From G965218495 sp965262785 (lineage in GTDB: Bacteria; Bacteroidota; Rhodothermia; Rhodothermales; Bin80): a DNA stretch of 64,000 nt. The notes below the pieces were generated by a model. The model ran no database searches. It saw only the letters and a program-made list of their open reading frames with translations, and was not told the origin of the DNA. Both the position numbers and the translations under genes were made by a program. Shown here piece after piece: positions 35,834 through 45,286 of the stretch. Position 1 is the first letter of the stretch; each line of letters opens with the position of its first letter. The DNA lies in NCBI GenBank assembly GCA_965262785.1, contig OZ253559.1, positions 434,001 to 498,000 of the forward strand. Reading direction: 5' to 3'.

Positions 35834-38143
35834 ATGTTAAGAATCGTTTCCATCTTGCTAGTGGCTGCTGCAGCGCTACCTGCTAATGCACAGCGCTTTG
35901 GCGGTGCCGTCGCAACGACGGCGGATGAAGTATTTGTCGGCGAAACCGGCAACACATCGGTTGCCGGCGAGGTCTATGTATATAGCCGAGCCGAAGGGTG
36001 GGCAGAGTCCGGGCGCCTGCGCGTTACTGACGAGGCCGACCGGTTCGGTCGTGCACTCGCGGCGCACGGAGACGTGCTCCTGGTCGGCGCCAGCGGTGCA
36101 GACGCGGGCACGGGTGCTGTATACGTTTTTAGCAGGGGCGATGCGGGCGCGTTGTCACACACGGCCACGCTTACGGCCTCCGATGCCTACGAAGGCGACC
36201 AATTTGGAAGTAGCATCGCCTTTGACGGCACTACCGCAATGGTGTCTGCCCCCGAAAAAGGCGATGGGGCTGGTGCGGTCTATGTATTTGGCAAAGACGA
36301 AAGCGGCACTTTCACCCAAGTTGCGACGCTAACCGAAGATGAGGCGCAGGGGTTTGGGTCAATCATAGCGCTTAAGGGTGCCATAGCACTCATCGGTTCG
36401 CCTGCGCACGACGATGGCCGCGGAAAAGTGTACGTCTATGAGCGAGATGGCGACAGCTTTGCACAAACCGGCGCCTTGGAGCCGGCCAGTGGAGCCGAGG
36501 GAGGGCGGTTTGGGTCCGCACTGGCGCTGGGCGGCGGTATGGCATTTGTGGGCATGCCCATGATTGCGCAGCGCCAGGGATCAGTGATGGTCTACGAGCG
36601 GGACGAAACGGGGGCGTTTGTGGCCTTACCACAGTTGCGGGCTTTTGAGCCGCAGAGGGGTGCGACGTTCGGTACCAGCTTGGCGTTTGGGGACGGAGTG
36701 CTTTGGGTCGGATCGCCTGGCGAAAACCAGCGTGCCGGGGCCGTGTACCGCTTTGAGCGGCGCGAAGGAAAATGGGGCGGGGCGCAGCGCCAGCTGAGCG
36801 CCGTAGCACCGGCTGGTGCGAGCTTTGGTTCGTCGCTGGCAGTGACAGGCGGCGTGGCAGCCGTCGGGGCAACCGGGGTGGATCGGCGCGAGGGTGCCGC
36901 AGTCATCCTGGCATTGAGCGAGGAATGGGACGAGCAAGGTATGGTGGTGAACGATATCAAAGGCTATGATCCGGTGATGGGCGGTGCAATCCAGTGCGCT
37001 GAAGGTGAAGCGCGCGGATGGGCCTGTGACAGAATCGACCTCGTCGCCTTTGTGCCCACACACCAGATGGGTGGCTCCCGAGGCACGATGTCAAACGACA
37101 TTTGGGGGTGGACGGACCCGGCGACCAGCCATGAATACGCGCTAGTTGGCCGCTCCGATGGGACATCGTTCATCGATGTCACTGCCCCGGAAATGCCTGT
37201 CTATGTCGGGGACTTGCCCATGACCGAAGGCTCGCGTGCGAATGTGTGGCGCGACATCAAGGTGTACAAAGATCACGCATATATCGTGGCCGATGGCGCA
37301 GGGGAGCATGGGATGCAGGTGTTTGACTTGTCGCAGCTGCGCTCCGTGAAGGATATGCCCGCGACATTCTCGGAAACTGCGCTCTATGAGGGCATCCACA
37401 GTGCGCACAACATCGTCATCAATGAAGACACCGGTTTCGCGTTCGCAGTTGGTTCCAGCGGCGGCGGTGAGACCTGCGGCGGCGGACTGCATATGATCAA
37501 CATCCAAGAACCGGCAGCGCCGACGTTTGCAGGATGCTTTGCGGATCCCTCCACGGGGCGCCGGAATACCGGTTACTCCCACGATGCGCAGTGCGTAGTC
37601 TATCATGGCCCGGACGCCGAGCACCAGGGTAAGGAAATCTGCGTTGGCTCCAACGAAACGGCCCTCAGCATTTCGGACGTGACGGACAAAGAAAACCCTG
37701 TGGCGCTCGCGATGACTGTTTATCCAAAGGTGGCCTATGCCCACCAAGGCTGGTTAACAGAGGACCACGCGTATTTCTACATGAATGATGAAGGCGATGA
37801 GCCACAGCAGCTGGTGGAAGGCACGCGTACCCTTGTGTGGGACGTCACTGACCTGGAGGATCCCGTACTGATTCGCGAATACATTGCGAAGACGACGACC
37901 ACGGACCACAACCTGTACATCAAAGGCAATCTGATGTACCAGTCGAATTACGGCAGCGGGCTGCGGATTCTGGATATCACTACGCCCGACAATCCGGTCG
38001 AGATCGGCTTCTTTGACACCACGCCGAACGCGGAGGGCGGCGGCTCCTGGAGCAATTACCCATACTTCAAGAGTGGCGTGATCATCGTCACGAGTATGGG
38101 TGAGGGGCTCTTTGTCTTAAAGCAGCGCCCCACCGACACGTAG
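35834..38143 (+). CDS. Secreted FG-GAP / choice-of-anchor B protein
   Basis: About 769 residues after choosing the ATG at 35834, which gives a normal signal peptide ending ALPANAQ. The frame is open from 35714, but the earlier part has no signal sequence. Residues about 20-360 are six to seven FG-GAP-like beta-propeller repeats, each with the FGxxxA...VGAPxxxxxGAVYVY pattern (FGRALAAHGDVLLVGASGAD, FGSSIAFDGTTAMVSAP, FGTSLAFGDGVLWVGSP). From about 390 there is a choice-of-anchor B/LVIVD region (DIWGWTDPATSHEYALVG, THNLYI-like TTTDHNLYIKGN, LRILDITTPDNPVEIGFFDT). No T9SS tail is visible. Probably a surface protein; role unknown. Its stop abuts that of the convergent epimerase with no gap. Confidence 0.8.
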   Translation: MLRIVSILLVAAAALPANAQRFGGAVATTADEVFVGETGNTSVAGEVYVYSRAEGWAESGRLRVTDEADRFGRALAAHGDVLLVGASGADAGTGAVYVFSRGDAGALSHTATLTASDAYEGDQFGSSIAFDGTTAMVSAPEKGDGAGAVYVFGKDESGTFTQVATLTEDEAQGFGSIIALKGAIALIGSPAHDDGRGKVYVYERDGDSFAQTGALEPASGAEGGRFGSALALGGGMAFVGMPMIAQRQGSVMVYERDETGAFVALPQLRAFEPQRGATFGTSLAFGDGVLWVGSPGENQRAGAVYRFERREGKWGGAQRQLSAVAPAGASFGSSLAVTGGVAAVGATGVDRREGAAVILALSEEWDEQGMVVNDIKGYDPVMGGAIQCAEGEARGWACDRIDLVAFVPTHQMGGSRGTMSNDIWGWTDPATSHEYALVGRSDGTSFIDVTAPEMPVYVGDLPMTEGSRANVWRDIKVYKDHAYIVADGAGEHGMQVFDLSQLRSVKDMPATFSETALYEGIHSAHNIVINEDTGFAFAVGSSGGGETCGGGLHMINIQEPAAPTFAGCFADPSTGRRNTGYSHDAQCVVYHGPDAEHQGKEICVGSNETALSISDVTDKENPVALAMTVYPKVAYAHQGWLTEDHAYFYMNDEGDEPQQLVEGTRTLVWDVTDLEDPVLIREYIAKTTTTDHNLYIKGNLMYQSNYGSGLRILDITTPDNPVEIGFFDTTPNAEGGGSWSNYPYFKSGVIIVTSMGEGLFVLKQRPTDT

Positions 38144-39205
38144 TCAAGTAAGGCGTACACCGAGTCCAGGCGCATCAAGCAGTTCCAGGCGGCCTTCGTG
38201 CAAGCGAAAGCCGCCTGTGGCCACGTCGCGCGAGAGGTCAAAGCTGCCGTCAAGATCCAAGTACCGAGTCGCTGGCGAAGCATACGCAGCATGAAGCGCA
38301 GCGGCGATGCTGATCACGCTTTCGTCCATGCATCCCCACATGCAGGACAAGTTTGCAAGCGCCGCCAGGTCCGCGATGGCCAAGCCGCTGGTTATGCCGC
38401 CGCACTTCATAAGCTTGATGTTGTAGATGCCAAAGGGTGGCGCCACTGACAGCGCTAGCGCGTCCGACTCCGTGTGGAGGCTTTCGTCAGCCGCCATCGT
38501 GGGGGCGCAAGAACTGGGCAGCGTGCGCATGGCCTGTACAGCCGCGGCTGGCAAAGGCTGCTCAATGAACTCCACATCCAGCGAATGGCTCTGGCGAGCG
38601 AGTGACATTGCCTCGCTTGGAGTATAGCCCTGATTGGCGTCAACCCGTATCCGGACGTGGGGGCCCACATGTGCGCGAAGCGCGACTAGTCGCGCCAGAT
38701 CGCCCTGTAGGTCATGGCCGAGCTTCACCTTCAGCACGCGAAAGCCCCGGCCGATGTACTCTGTCGCTTCATGGAGCGTATCCTCCAGGGGAAGGATTCC
38801 AATGGTGATAGAGGTAGCTATTCCGCTATGGCGGCGCCCCAGGAGGTCCACGACAGGCACACCCGCGTCGTGCGCCAGTAAGTCGTATAGCGCCATGTCC
38901 AGAGCGGCTCGCGCCGCCGGTGTGTGCGGCATGTGATGGCGAAGCGCCCCGGTAAGTGCCCTCAGTTGTCGCGGATCCTTGCCTATCAGAAAGTCCTGGC
39001 CCATGTCGTCCATGGCCTGAGCGCACGCAATGGATGACTCCCCGGTGGTATCCGTAGGGGCGGCAGACCCCAGTCCAACCAAACGTGACGAGGTTACCAG
39101 CCGCACAAAGTGCAGCGTGACGCTGTCTACGCGCTTGAATGCTATTTCATAGGGGCGCGCCAGCGGCAGATGCTCTGTAAACGTTTCCGCGCGGATGATT
39201 TTCAT
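38144..39205 (-). CDS. dgcA: Enolase-superfamily epimerase (dipeptide epimerase / DgcA-like)
   Basis: About 353 residues from the ATG at 39205 (an earlier ATG at 39217 is also in frame). Two domains: N-terminal capping domain (MKIIRAETFTEHLPL) and the TIM barrel with the catalytic Lys pair in VLKVKLG, metal ligands in RVDANQGY, EQPL and MAADES, and the second Lys in NIKLMKCGG. These are the features of the L-Ala-D/L-Glu epimerase group. Here it sits behind a DUF1611 gene with a 4-base overlap, the DgcN-DgcA arrangement linked to D-glutamate use via N-acetyl-D-glutamate. Muropeptide recycling (L-Ala-D-Glu to L-Ala-L-Glu) is the alternative role. Confidence 0.82.
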   Translation of the reverse strand: MKIIRAETFTEHLPLARPYEIAFKRVDSVTLHFVRLVTSSRLVGLGSAAPTDTTGESSIACAQAMDDMGQDFLIGKDPRQLRALTGALRHHMPHTPAARAALDMALYDLLAHDAGVPVVDLLGRRHSGIATSITIGILPLEDTLHEATEYIGRGFRVLKVKLGHDLQGDLARLVALRAHVGPHVRIRVDANQGYTPSEAMSLARQSHSLDVEFIEQPLPAAAVQAMRTLPSSCAPTMAADESLHTESDALALSVAPPFGIYNIKLMKCGGITSGLAIADLAALANLSCMWGCMDESVISIAAALHAAYASPATRYLDLDGSFDLSRDVATGGFRLHEGRLELLDAPGLGVRLT

Positions 39206-40254
39206 ACGCGTGCGCAAATGAGGTCCGCGATGCGCAATACGCCTTCCTCCAGTGGCAGCACCACCGGCAGCTCAAGATCGGCCTCTAGCAAAGCTTGGGC
39301 GGACTGCGCCTCGTCATGCGACATGCCCTGTGTGTACAGCGTGACAGCCCACACCTCGGAGCCAAGCAGTCGCACGAGCTCCATTTCCTCGCCAACGGGT
39401 GGCAAGGTGCACCTCAGTGCTTCAAAGTCCTCGAAGAACTCTCGTTTCGGTGCGTGCTGCAGGACGACACCATGTGCGGCACCAGAAAGAATAAACTCCG
39501 AGCCTGCAGGGCCCGATGGGTTGCGCAGCCCCGACTGGCCCTCCAAGAAGATTACATCCGGCTGTGTGTCCTCATAGCAGCGAAGGATGGCCCCCTCAAG
39601 CTCGCCGGAAACGAAATCGTTCAGTGTAGCATCGACAATGAATCCGTGCTTCAATCCCTGCAGCCAGCCAGTTTGGCCAGTATAGATCATCTCGGCGGTC
39701 AGCCCACGCGCTCGGCATGCTTCACGCAGCATCATACACGTAGTGCGCTTGCCTATGGCACAGTCCATGCCGAGTACCGCGATGCGGAGCGCGGGTACGG
39801 ACAAAATCTCCCCGGACCAAAAGCGCAGCTCGGAAGCTGGCCGTGGCTTGCGGAGGTCCACGATGAGGGCGCCGTGCGAGGCCGCGATGGCCGCAAGGCT
39901 TGCATCGTCTGCGAGCAAGTAGTGAAGTCCGTTTACAAGCGTCAGCCCCGCCCTGGCGGCGGCTTCCAAGTCGTTACGAAGTGAATCCGGCAGCACGCCG
40001 CCGACGGTGGCAACACCCACAATGCAATGCGTAACGGGCGCGCGGACTTGGCTTAGAGCCTCCTCAACGCAGCCAAAAAACGGGACACCGCGCGGCGTAC
40101 CATCCAGCACCGTGCCAGCGTCCTGCCCGGCATAGCCCGGGTCGACGACGCCAGCCAACGGGAACCGGCTCGGTCCCCGGAGCATCCCGTGCGTCGTCTT
40201 AGCAAAGACCGTCTCAAAGTGGCCACTGGTGAGCGCGATGGCTCGCTCCGGCAT
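39202..40254 (-). CDS. dgcN: DUF1611 protein, DgcN-like
   Basis: 350 residues. N-terminal Rossmann-like domain (VDPGYAGQDAGTVLDGTPRGVPFFGCVEEAL) and C-terminal P-loop-like domain (LGMDCAIGKRTTCMMLREACRARG with TGQTGWLQG and VIFLEGQSGLRNPSG), the DUF1611 layout. Members of this family paired with an epimerase have been described as D-glutamate N-acetyltransferase DgcN working with DgcA. It is the first gene of the two-gene unit and overlaps the epimerase by 4 bases. Pathway assignment is inferred from the pairing. Confidence 0.75.
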   Translation of the reverse strand: MPERAIALTSGHFETVFAKTTHGMLRGPSRFPLAGVVDPGYAGQDAGTVLDGTPRGVPFFGCVEEALSQVRAPVTHCIVGVATVGGVLPDSLRNDLEAAARAGLTLVNGLHYLLADDASLAAIAASHGALIVDLRKPRPASELRFWSGEILSVPALRIAVLGMDCAIGKRTTCMMLREACRARGLTAEMIYTGQTGWLQGLKHGFIVDATLNDFVSGELEGAILRCYEDTQPDVIFLEGQSGLRNPSGPAGSEFILSGAAHGVVLQHAPKREFFEDFEALRCTLPPVGEEMELVRLLGSEVWAVTLYTQGMSHDEAQSAQALLEADLELPVVLPLEEGVLRIADLICARV

Positions 40255-40750
40255 GAGTTAAGTGTAGTGTTGGCTTGCTGCAAAAGATACGGACACTGGT
40301 ATCTCTGGGGGGCTCAGCCTTGGTAAGGACGAAGTCCCAGTCCCTGTTGCCAGGGGGAGGCTGCAGTTGCGTTGAGGCGGGACCGAAATGTGAGGTACAA
40401 CACCTACCGGACATTGAACCCGTGCCCAGCTTGCTTGATGCCGCACAGTAGGGATCCGTTGCAAGTCTCGAATGGACGCTATGGCCATCAGCGCCGTCCG
40501 ATAGTGAGCAGGATTTGTGAGCACGCAGTGTGCCAGATGGTGGGTAAGGATGAGGTCACCAGGCGTTGCGCTGGACGCGCCCCGGTCAAATGGACAATGG
40601 TATGACGCGAAGGCGTTTGACCCATCAGCTGTGGAAGGAGCCTGTATTCCAGAACGGAACGATGCACAAACGCACCCTGTTCAAGTAGTCTTGGATACTA
40701 TTGAAACGGCCGCTCCGACTAAGGTTCGGCACTAAACACGCTGACTCGCC
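40255..40750. other. Non-coding stretch
   Basis: About 500 bases without an intact gene. A plus-strand frame near 40600-40735 (WYDAKAFDPSAVEGACIPERN) vaguely recalls the YDAxxFRxxL...IPxRRN region of IS5-type transposases, but it is too short and isolated to call. The sulfatase promoter must lie in the last part. Confidence 0.35.
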
Positions 40751-42166
40751 ATGCCCGTGCGCACCGCCACATTCCTGTTATTGCTTCTCTTGGGTGCTGG
40801 CTGTACGCAGCCGCCGCCCAATGTCGTGGTCATCCTGATTGATGACCTGGGCTGGAAAGACATCGGCGCATATGGAAGCACATTCTACCAGACCCCCCAC
40901 ATTGACCGCCTGGCGGCGCAGGGTGTACGCTTCACGCAGTTTTACTCCGCAGGCCCGAATTGCTCACCCACGAGAGCAAGCATCATGACGGGACGCTACC
41001 CCGCGGGTCTTCACCTCACAAACCAAGTTAATGGACGACGCAACGGAATGCTGCGCCAGGCGGAGTTTCGCAGGGCGTTGCCCTTGGAGGAGGTAACACT
41101 CGGGGAGGCGTTCCAGGCTGCCGGATACGCCACGGGCTACATTGGAAAGTGGCATTTGGGCACCGGAGGGTTTCGTGCAGAGCATCAAGGATTCGAAACC
41201 GTGTTCGCGTCCAATGACTCAGGTCATCCGGGGTCCCACTTTGCGCCGTACGGTAGCGAGAGAAATCAGGCGACACGCGTACCGGATCTGCAGGCCGATG
41301 AAGACAGCACTTACTTGACTGACCGGCTGACGGATGCGGCGATTGAGTTCCTGCAAGCCCATCAGGAAGATCCTTTTCTTCTGGTGCTTTCACACTATGC
41401 CGTGCATACACCTCTGCATGCCAAGCCGGAACTCGCAAGCCGCTATGAATCGACCCGTCCCAATTCCTCCTTTCGGCCTGAACTGTTCAACGCCATGACA
41501 CGCGAGCAGCAAGGCCATGCCGTTTATGCAGGAATGGTAGCCTCCGTAGACGAAAGCGTGGGCCGAATCGTAGATGCCTTGAGCAGGTTGCGGTTATCCG
41601 AGCGCACCATTGTCGTTTTTACGTCCGACAACGGCGGCCTAAGCACGCTTAGTAATGGACGCACAACTGCACCCACGGCCATCCTTCCGCTGCGTGCCGG
41701 AAAAGGGTGGCTTTATGAGGGCGGCGTGCGAATTCCGCTGATCATTCAGGGCTACGGGGCTGCTGCAGGGGGCGTTATGGACACTCCAGGCATAACAAAT
41801 GATCTGATGCCTACATTGCTGTCGCTCACCGGCCTTCCGCCAAAGGAGAATTTTGATGGACAAAATCTCTTCAGCGAGAATATGCGGGATCGCGCACTTT
41901 ACTGGCATTTTCCGCACTACCCCGGCGGTGGCAATCGCCCCTCTGGGGCTGTCCGTGCAGGACGCTACAAGCTTATCGAATGGTACGAAACCGGTGTTAC
42001 GGAGCTCTACGATCTGGAAGCAGATCTGGGAGAGACCACGGATCTCAGCCGCACGATGCCAGCGAAGAACGCGGAATTGCTGGCCATGCTACGCACTTGG
42101 CGCACGAGTCAAGACGCCAAGATGCCTACACCTAACCCCGACTTCAAAGGGCCCACGAGGCAGTAA
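40751..42166 (+). CDS. Lipoprotein sulfatase (arylsulfatase family)
   Basis: 471 residues. Signal peptide with lipobox LGAGC (Cys18), so lipid-anchored outside the cytoplasm. Sulfatase fold: metal ligands at Asp31/Asp32 (ILIDDLGWKD), the residue converted to formylglycine at Cys71 in CSPTR, followed by ASIMTGRYP, then GKWHLG, SHYAVHTPLH, FTSDNGG and the C-terminal YKLIEWYETGVTELYDLEADLGE. It removes sulfate from an organic sulfate ester, most likely a sulfated marine polysaccharide. It needs a formylglycine-generating enzyme, not seen in the window. Confidence 0.9.
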   Translation: MPVRTATFLLLLLLGAGCTQPPPNVVVILIDDLGWKDIGAYGSTFYQTPHIDRLAAQGVRFTQFYSAGPNCSPTRASIMTGRYPAGLHLTNQVNGRRNGMLRQAEFRRALPLEEVTLGEAFQAAGYATGYIGKWHLGTGGFRAEHQGFETVFASNDSGHPGSHFAPYGSERNQATRVPDLQADEDSTYLTDRLTDAAIEFLQAHQEDPFLLVLSHYAVHTPLHAKPELASRYESTRPNSSFRPELFNAMTREQQGHAVYAGMVASVDESVGRIVDALSRLRLSERTIVVFTSDNGGLSTLSNGRTTAPTAILPLRAGKGWLYEGGVRIPLIIQGYGAAAGGVMDTPGITNDLMPTLLSLTGLPPKENFDGQNLFSENMRDRALYWHFPHYPGGGNRPSGAVRAGRYKLIEWYETGVTELYDLEADLGETTDLSRTMPAKNAELLAMLRTWRTSQDAKMPTPNPDFKGPTRQ

Positions 42167-42709
42167 GTAACAACGCCAGCAGGCGAGTCGTCCGCGCCCG
42201 CGACGACGTGTCGGCAAAGTAGTCCGGTGAAGACTCGTGGCGCTTCGCGGCCGTCATACGGCATGGTTCGTACGAGTTCACACCGGTTTGGCCAGCGGCC
42301 ATCAGCCTTCTTGTCTGGCGATGGTAGGGCAATCCACCGGGAAGGATGCTGGAATCAATCACCGAAATCGCCAGGTGGTACAGCCATAGCCTGTACACCT
42401 CATCTGGATCCATGCGCCAGAACATTTCCCTCGATGCAAGGGCGGAGCCAAACAAGCCGCCTGTGGATCAAGTGCGATGAGAATTGCAGCGGTACTGTTC
42501 TGTTCAGTTTATTGTCGCATGCCCCGTAAACACCTCTCCTTGATGCCGGTTTGCAGATGCCACGACCGGCTTGACTCGTTACGGGCAACCTTTCAATTTC
42601 GCATCTGGCCTCGGGCCGGACTTTGGCGCATTTTCGCATTAACTTTGCGGCCCCCTTGTGGCCCTGTGTCTCATAGTCCTGAGTTGCACTACAACCTGAT
42701 CGACAAGTG
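42167..42709. other. Non-coding stretch
   Basis: About 540 bases. A 103-codon minus-strand frame (42144-42455) overlapping the sulfatase end has no recognised motif. No terminator or RNA found; it looks like decayed sequence with the glycogen-phosphorylase promoter at its end. Confidence 0.35.
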
Positions 42710-45286
42710 ATGAAGCCTCGCGCGCTCTGCACCTATACAGCCGTACCCTCCTTGCCACCGGCGCTGGAGCGCCTGCGGGAGCTTGCGTACAATGTGCGCT
42801 GGTCTTGGCATGAGGACACACTGGATTTGTTTCGCCGCCTGGGTGATAGCCTGTGGGATACAGCGGGCAACAATCCCGTCAAGCTCCTGGGCATAATTTC
42901 CCAGTTGCGGCTGCAGGAGGCCGCGGAGGACGAAGGCTTTATGGCGCACCTTGCGGAGGTGTGCGAAGACTTCGATGTCTATATGCGGGCAGAATCCACA
43001 TGGTTTAGGCGCGAGCATGGCACGGGCAACGCACCGCTGGCCGCGTACTTTTCTGCTGAGTTCGGCATCACGGAATGCCTGCCCATCTTCGCCGGCGGAC
43101 TGGGCGTGCTGGCCGGAGATCACCTGAAGAGCGCAAGCGACCTGGGTGTCCCGCTGGTAGGAATAGGGCTGTTATACCAGCAGGGGTATTTTCGGCAGCA
43201 GATTAGTGATGAAGGCTGGCAGCAGGAATCGTACGAAGTCAATGATCCGGCAGTATTGCCGCTAAAGCTGGCGTTGGACAAAGCTTCGAATCCGGTCACG
43301 GTGTCTGTGATGTTGTCCGAGCGTCAGGTATTTGCACAGGTCTGGCACCTACAGGTCGGCCGCGTGCCGCTTTACCTTTTGGACACGAACTTCGCTTCCA
43401 ATCCGCACGACGAGGACCGCGACCTCACCGACTACCTCTACGGTGGCGGCAACGAGCTGCGGATTCGTCAGGAAGTCATGCTTGGCATAGGGGGGTACCG
43501 CGCCCTGCGGGCCTTAGGGATCACGCCTCAAATTTGCCACGTGAACGAAGGCCATTCGGCGTTTTTGACATTGGAGCGCATCTGCGAATTCATGCATGGC
43601 GAAGGGCTCTCATTTGCGGAGGCTCGCATCGCCGCATCCGCCAGTACAGTCTTTACGACACATACTCCAGTGGAGGCAGGTCATGACCGGTTCCCGTCGG
43701 ATTTGATGGACCAGTACTTGACTGGTTTTGCTGAGCGCGAACTTGGACTTTCGCGCAGAGACTTTCTCGCGCTCGGTCGTGAGGACCCCGACAACAATGA
43801 TGAGCCATTTGGCATGACGAAGTTGGCGATGCGCATGAGTGCAACCAGTAACGGCGTAGCGCGGCTGCATGGCGTGGTGAGTCGCAAGATGTGGCAGCGA
43901 CTATGGCCGGCGGTGCCCGAAGCCGAGGTCCCCATAGGGCATATTACCAATGGGATCCACGTGTCATCGTGGTGTGCGGCTTCCTTGAAACGGCTTTTCG
44001 AGCGCTACCTTGGACCGCGTTGGCAAGACGTGCCGAGCACGGACGCTATGTGGAAACGGGTCAACCACGTGCCGGGCCAGCTGTTGTGGCGCACGCATGT
44101 CAACCGCAGGGAGCGTTTGATCACCATTGCACGCCAGTGCCTGCGCCGCCAACTTGCCCGCAATGGAGCGCCCCAGTCGCAGTTGGCGGACGCTGCCAAC
44201 GCGCTGGATTCCAATGTGCTCACAATCGGCTTTGCGCGGCGCTTTGCAACGTACAAGCGTGCTGCGCTCCTGCTTAAGGATCCTGAACGCCTGGCCCGCA
44301 TCCTCGGCAATCCGGACCGGCCGGTCCAAGTCATCTTTGCGGGCAAGGCGCATCCCAGAGACGAGCCAGGCAAACGACTGATCCAAGAGGTCGTTACGTT
44401 GTCTCAAGCAGAGCCCTTCCGAGGGCGCATCGTGTTTGTGGAAGACTACGACATGAATATTGCCCGCTACCTCGTTCAGGGCTCGGACCTGTGGTTGAAC
44501 ACGCCGCGCCGCCCTCGTGAAGCGAGCGGCACCAGCGGAATGAAGGCGGCGGCAAACGGCGTGCTGAACCTCAGCGTCTTGGATGGCTGGTGGGACGAAG
44601 CATATGATCCGACCCTGGGCTGGGCAATCGGCACGAGGGAGACCTTTAATGACCACGCCTACCAGGACAAGCTGGAGGCGTCGATTCTATATGACATCCT
44701 GGAGCAGGAGGTAGTGCCGCTCTTCTATTCTCGCAGTACAGATGACCTGCCCATCGGATGGATTGCCCGCATGAAAGGGTCGATTGGGACCTATAGCGCG
44801 CTTTTCAACTCGCACCGCATGGTGCGGGAGTACGTGGAAAAGGCGTACCTGCCGGCGGCAGTGCGCTACGGCCGACTGGCGGGCCAAGGCATGGCGCGGA
44901 CACGCGCGCTTGCGAAATGGTGGGAGCGCGTGCGGGTTGGATGGCCGCAGGTTCGCGTGACCTTATCCCAAACCGGGCCGTTGGGCGAGCAAACTGTCGG
45001 CGACGAGTTTGCCGTCAGGGCCGTTGTGACTCTGGGCAAGCTGAGGCCGGAGGACGTGGATGTGCAACTTTGCTTGGGAAGTGTAACGGTAACCGGAGAG
45101 ATCGACGACATCTCTGTAGAGCCGATGCACGTTATCGACCCCGATAGCCAAGGCGAATTCGTTTATGAAAGCGCGGCTGTGACATGCTGGCAAAGCGGCT
45201 TTCGCGGGTATACGGTGCGCGTCTTGCCGCACCACGAAGATTTAGGCTCGCCGCTTCTGCCTGGTCTGGTGGTGTGGGGAAACTAG
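42710..45286 (+). CDS. glgP: Alpha-glucan (glycogen/maltodextrin) phosphorylase
   Basis: Releases glucose-1-phosphate from alpha-1,4-glucan using phosphate and pyridoxal phosphate. 858 residues, of the short alpha-glucan phosphorylase type with an N-terminal DUF3417 region ([27 protein letters not shown]). Catalytic GT35 core: [37 protein letters not shown]-like segment ([20 protein letters not shown]), [40 protein letters not shown], and the PLP lysine in [25 protein letters not shown]. Start is the ATG at 42710 with a GTG just before it. Its stop overlaps that of the convergent next gene. Confidence 0.95.
   Translation: [858 protein letters not shown]

Noticed and set aside
40600..40735. 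IS5-type transposase fragment
   Set aside because: Only about 20 residues vaguely fit and no neighbouring motif supports it.
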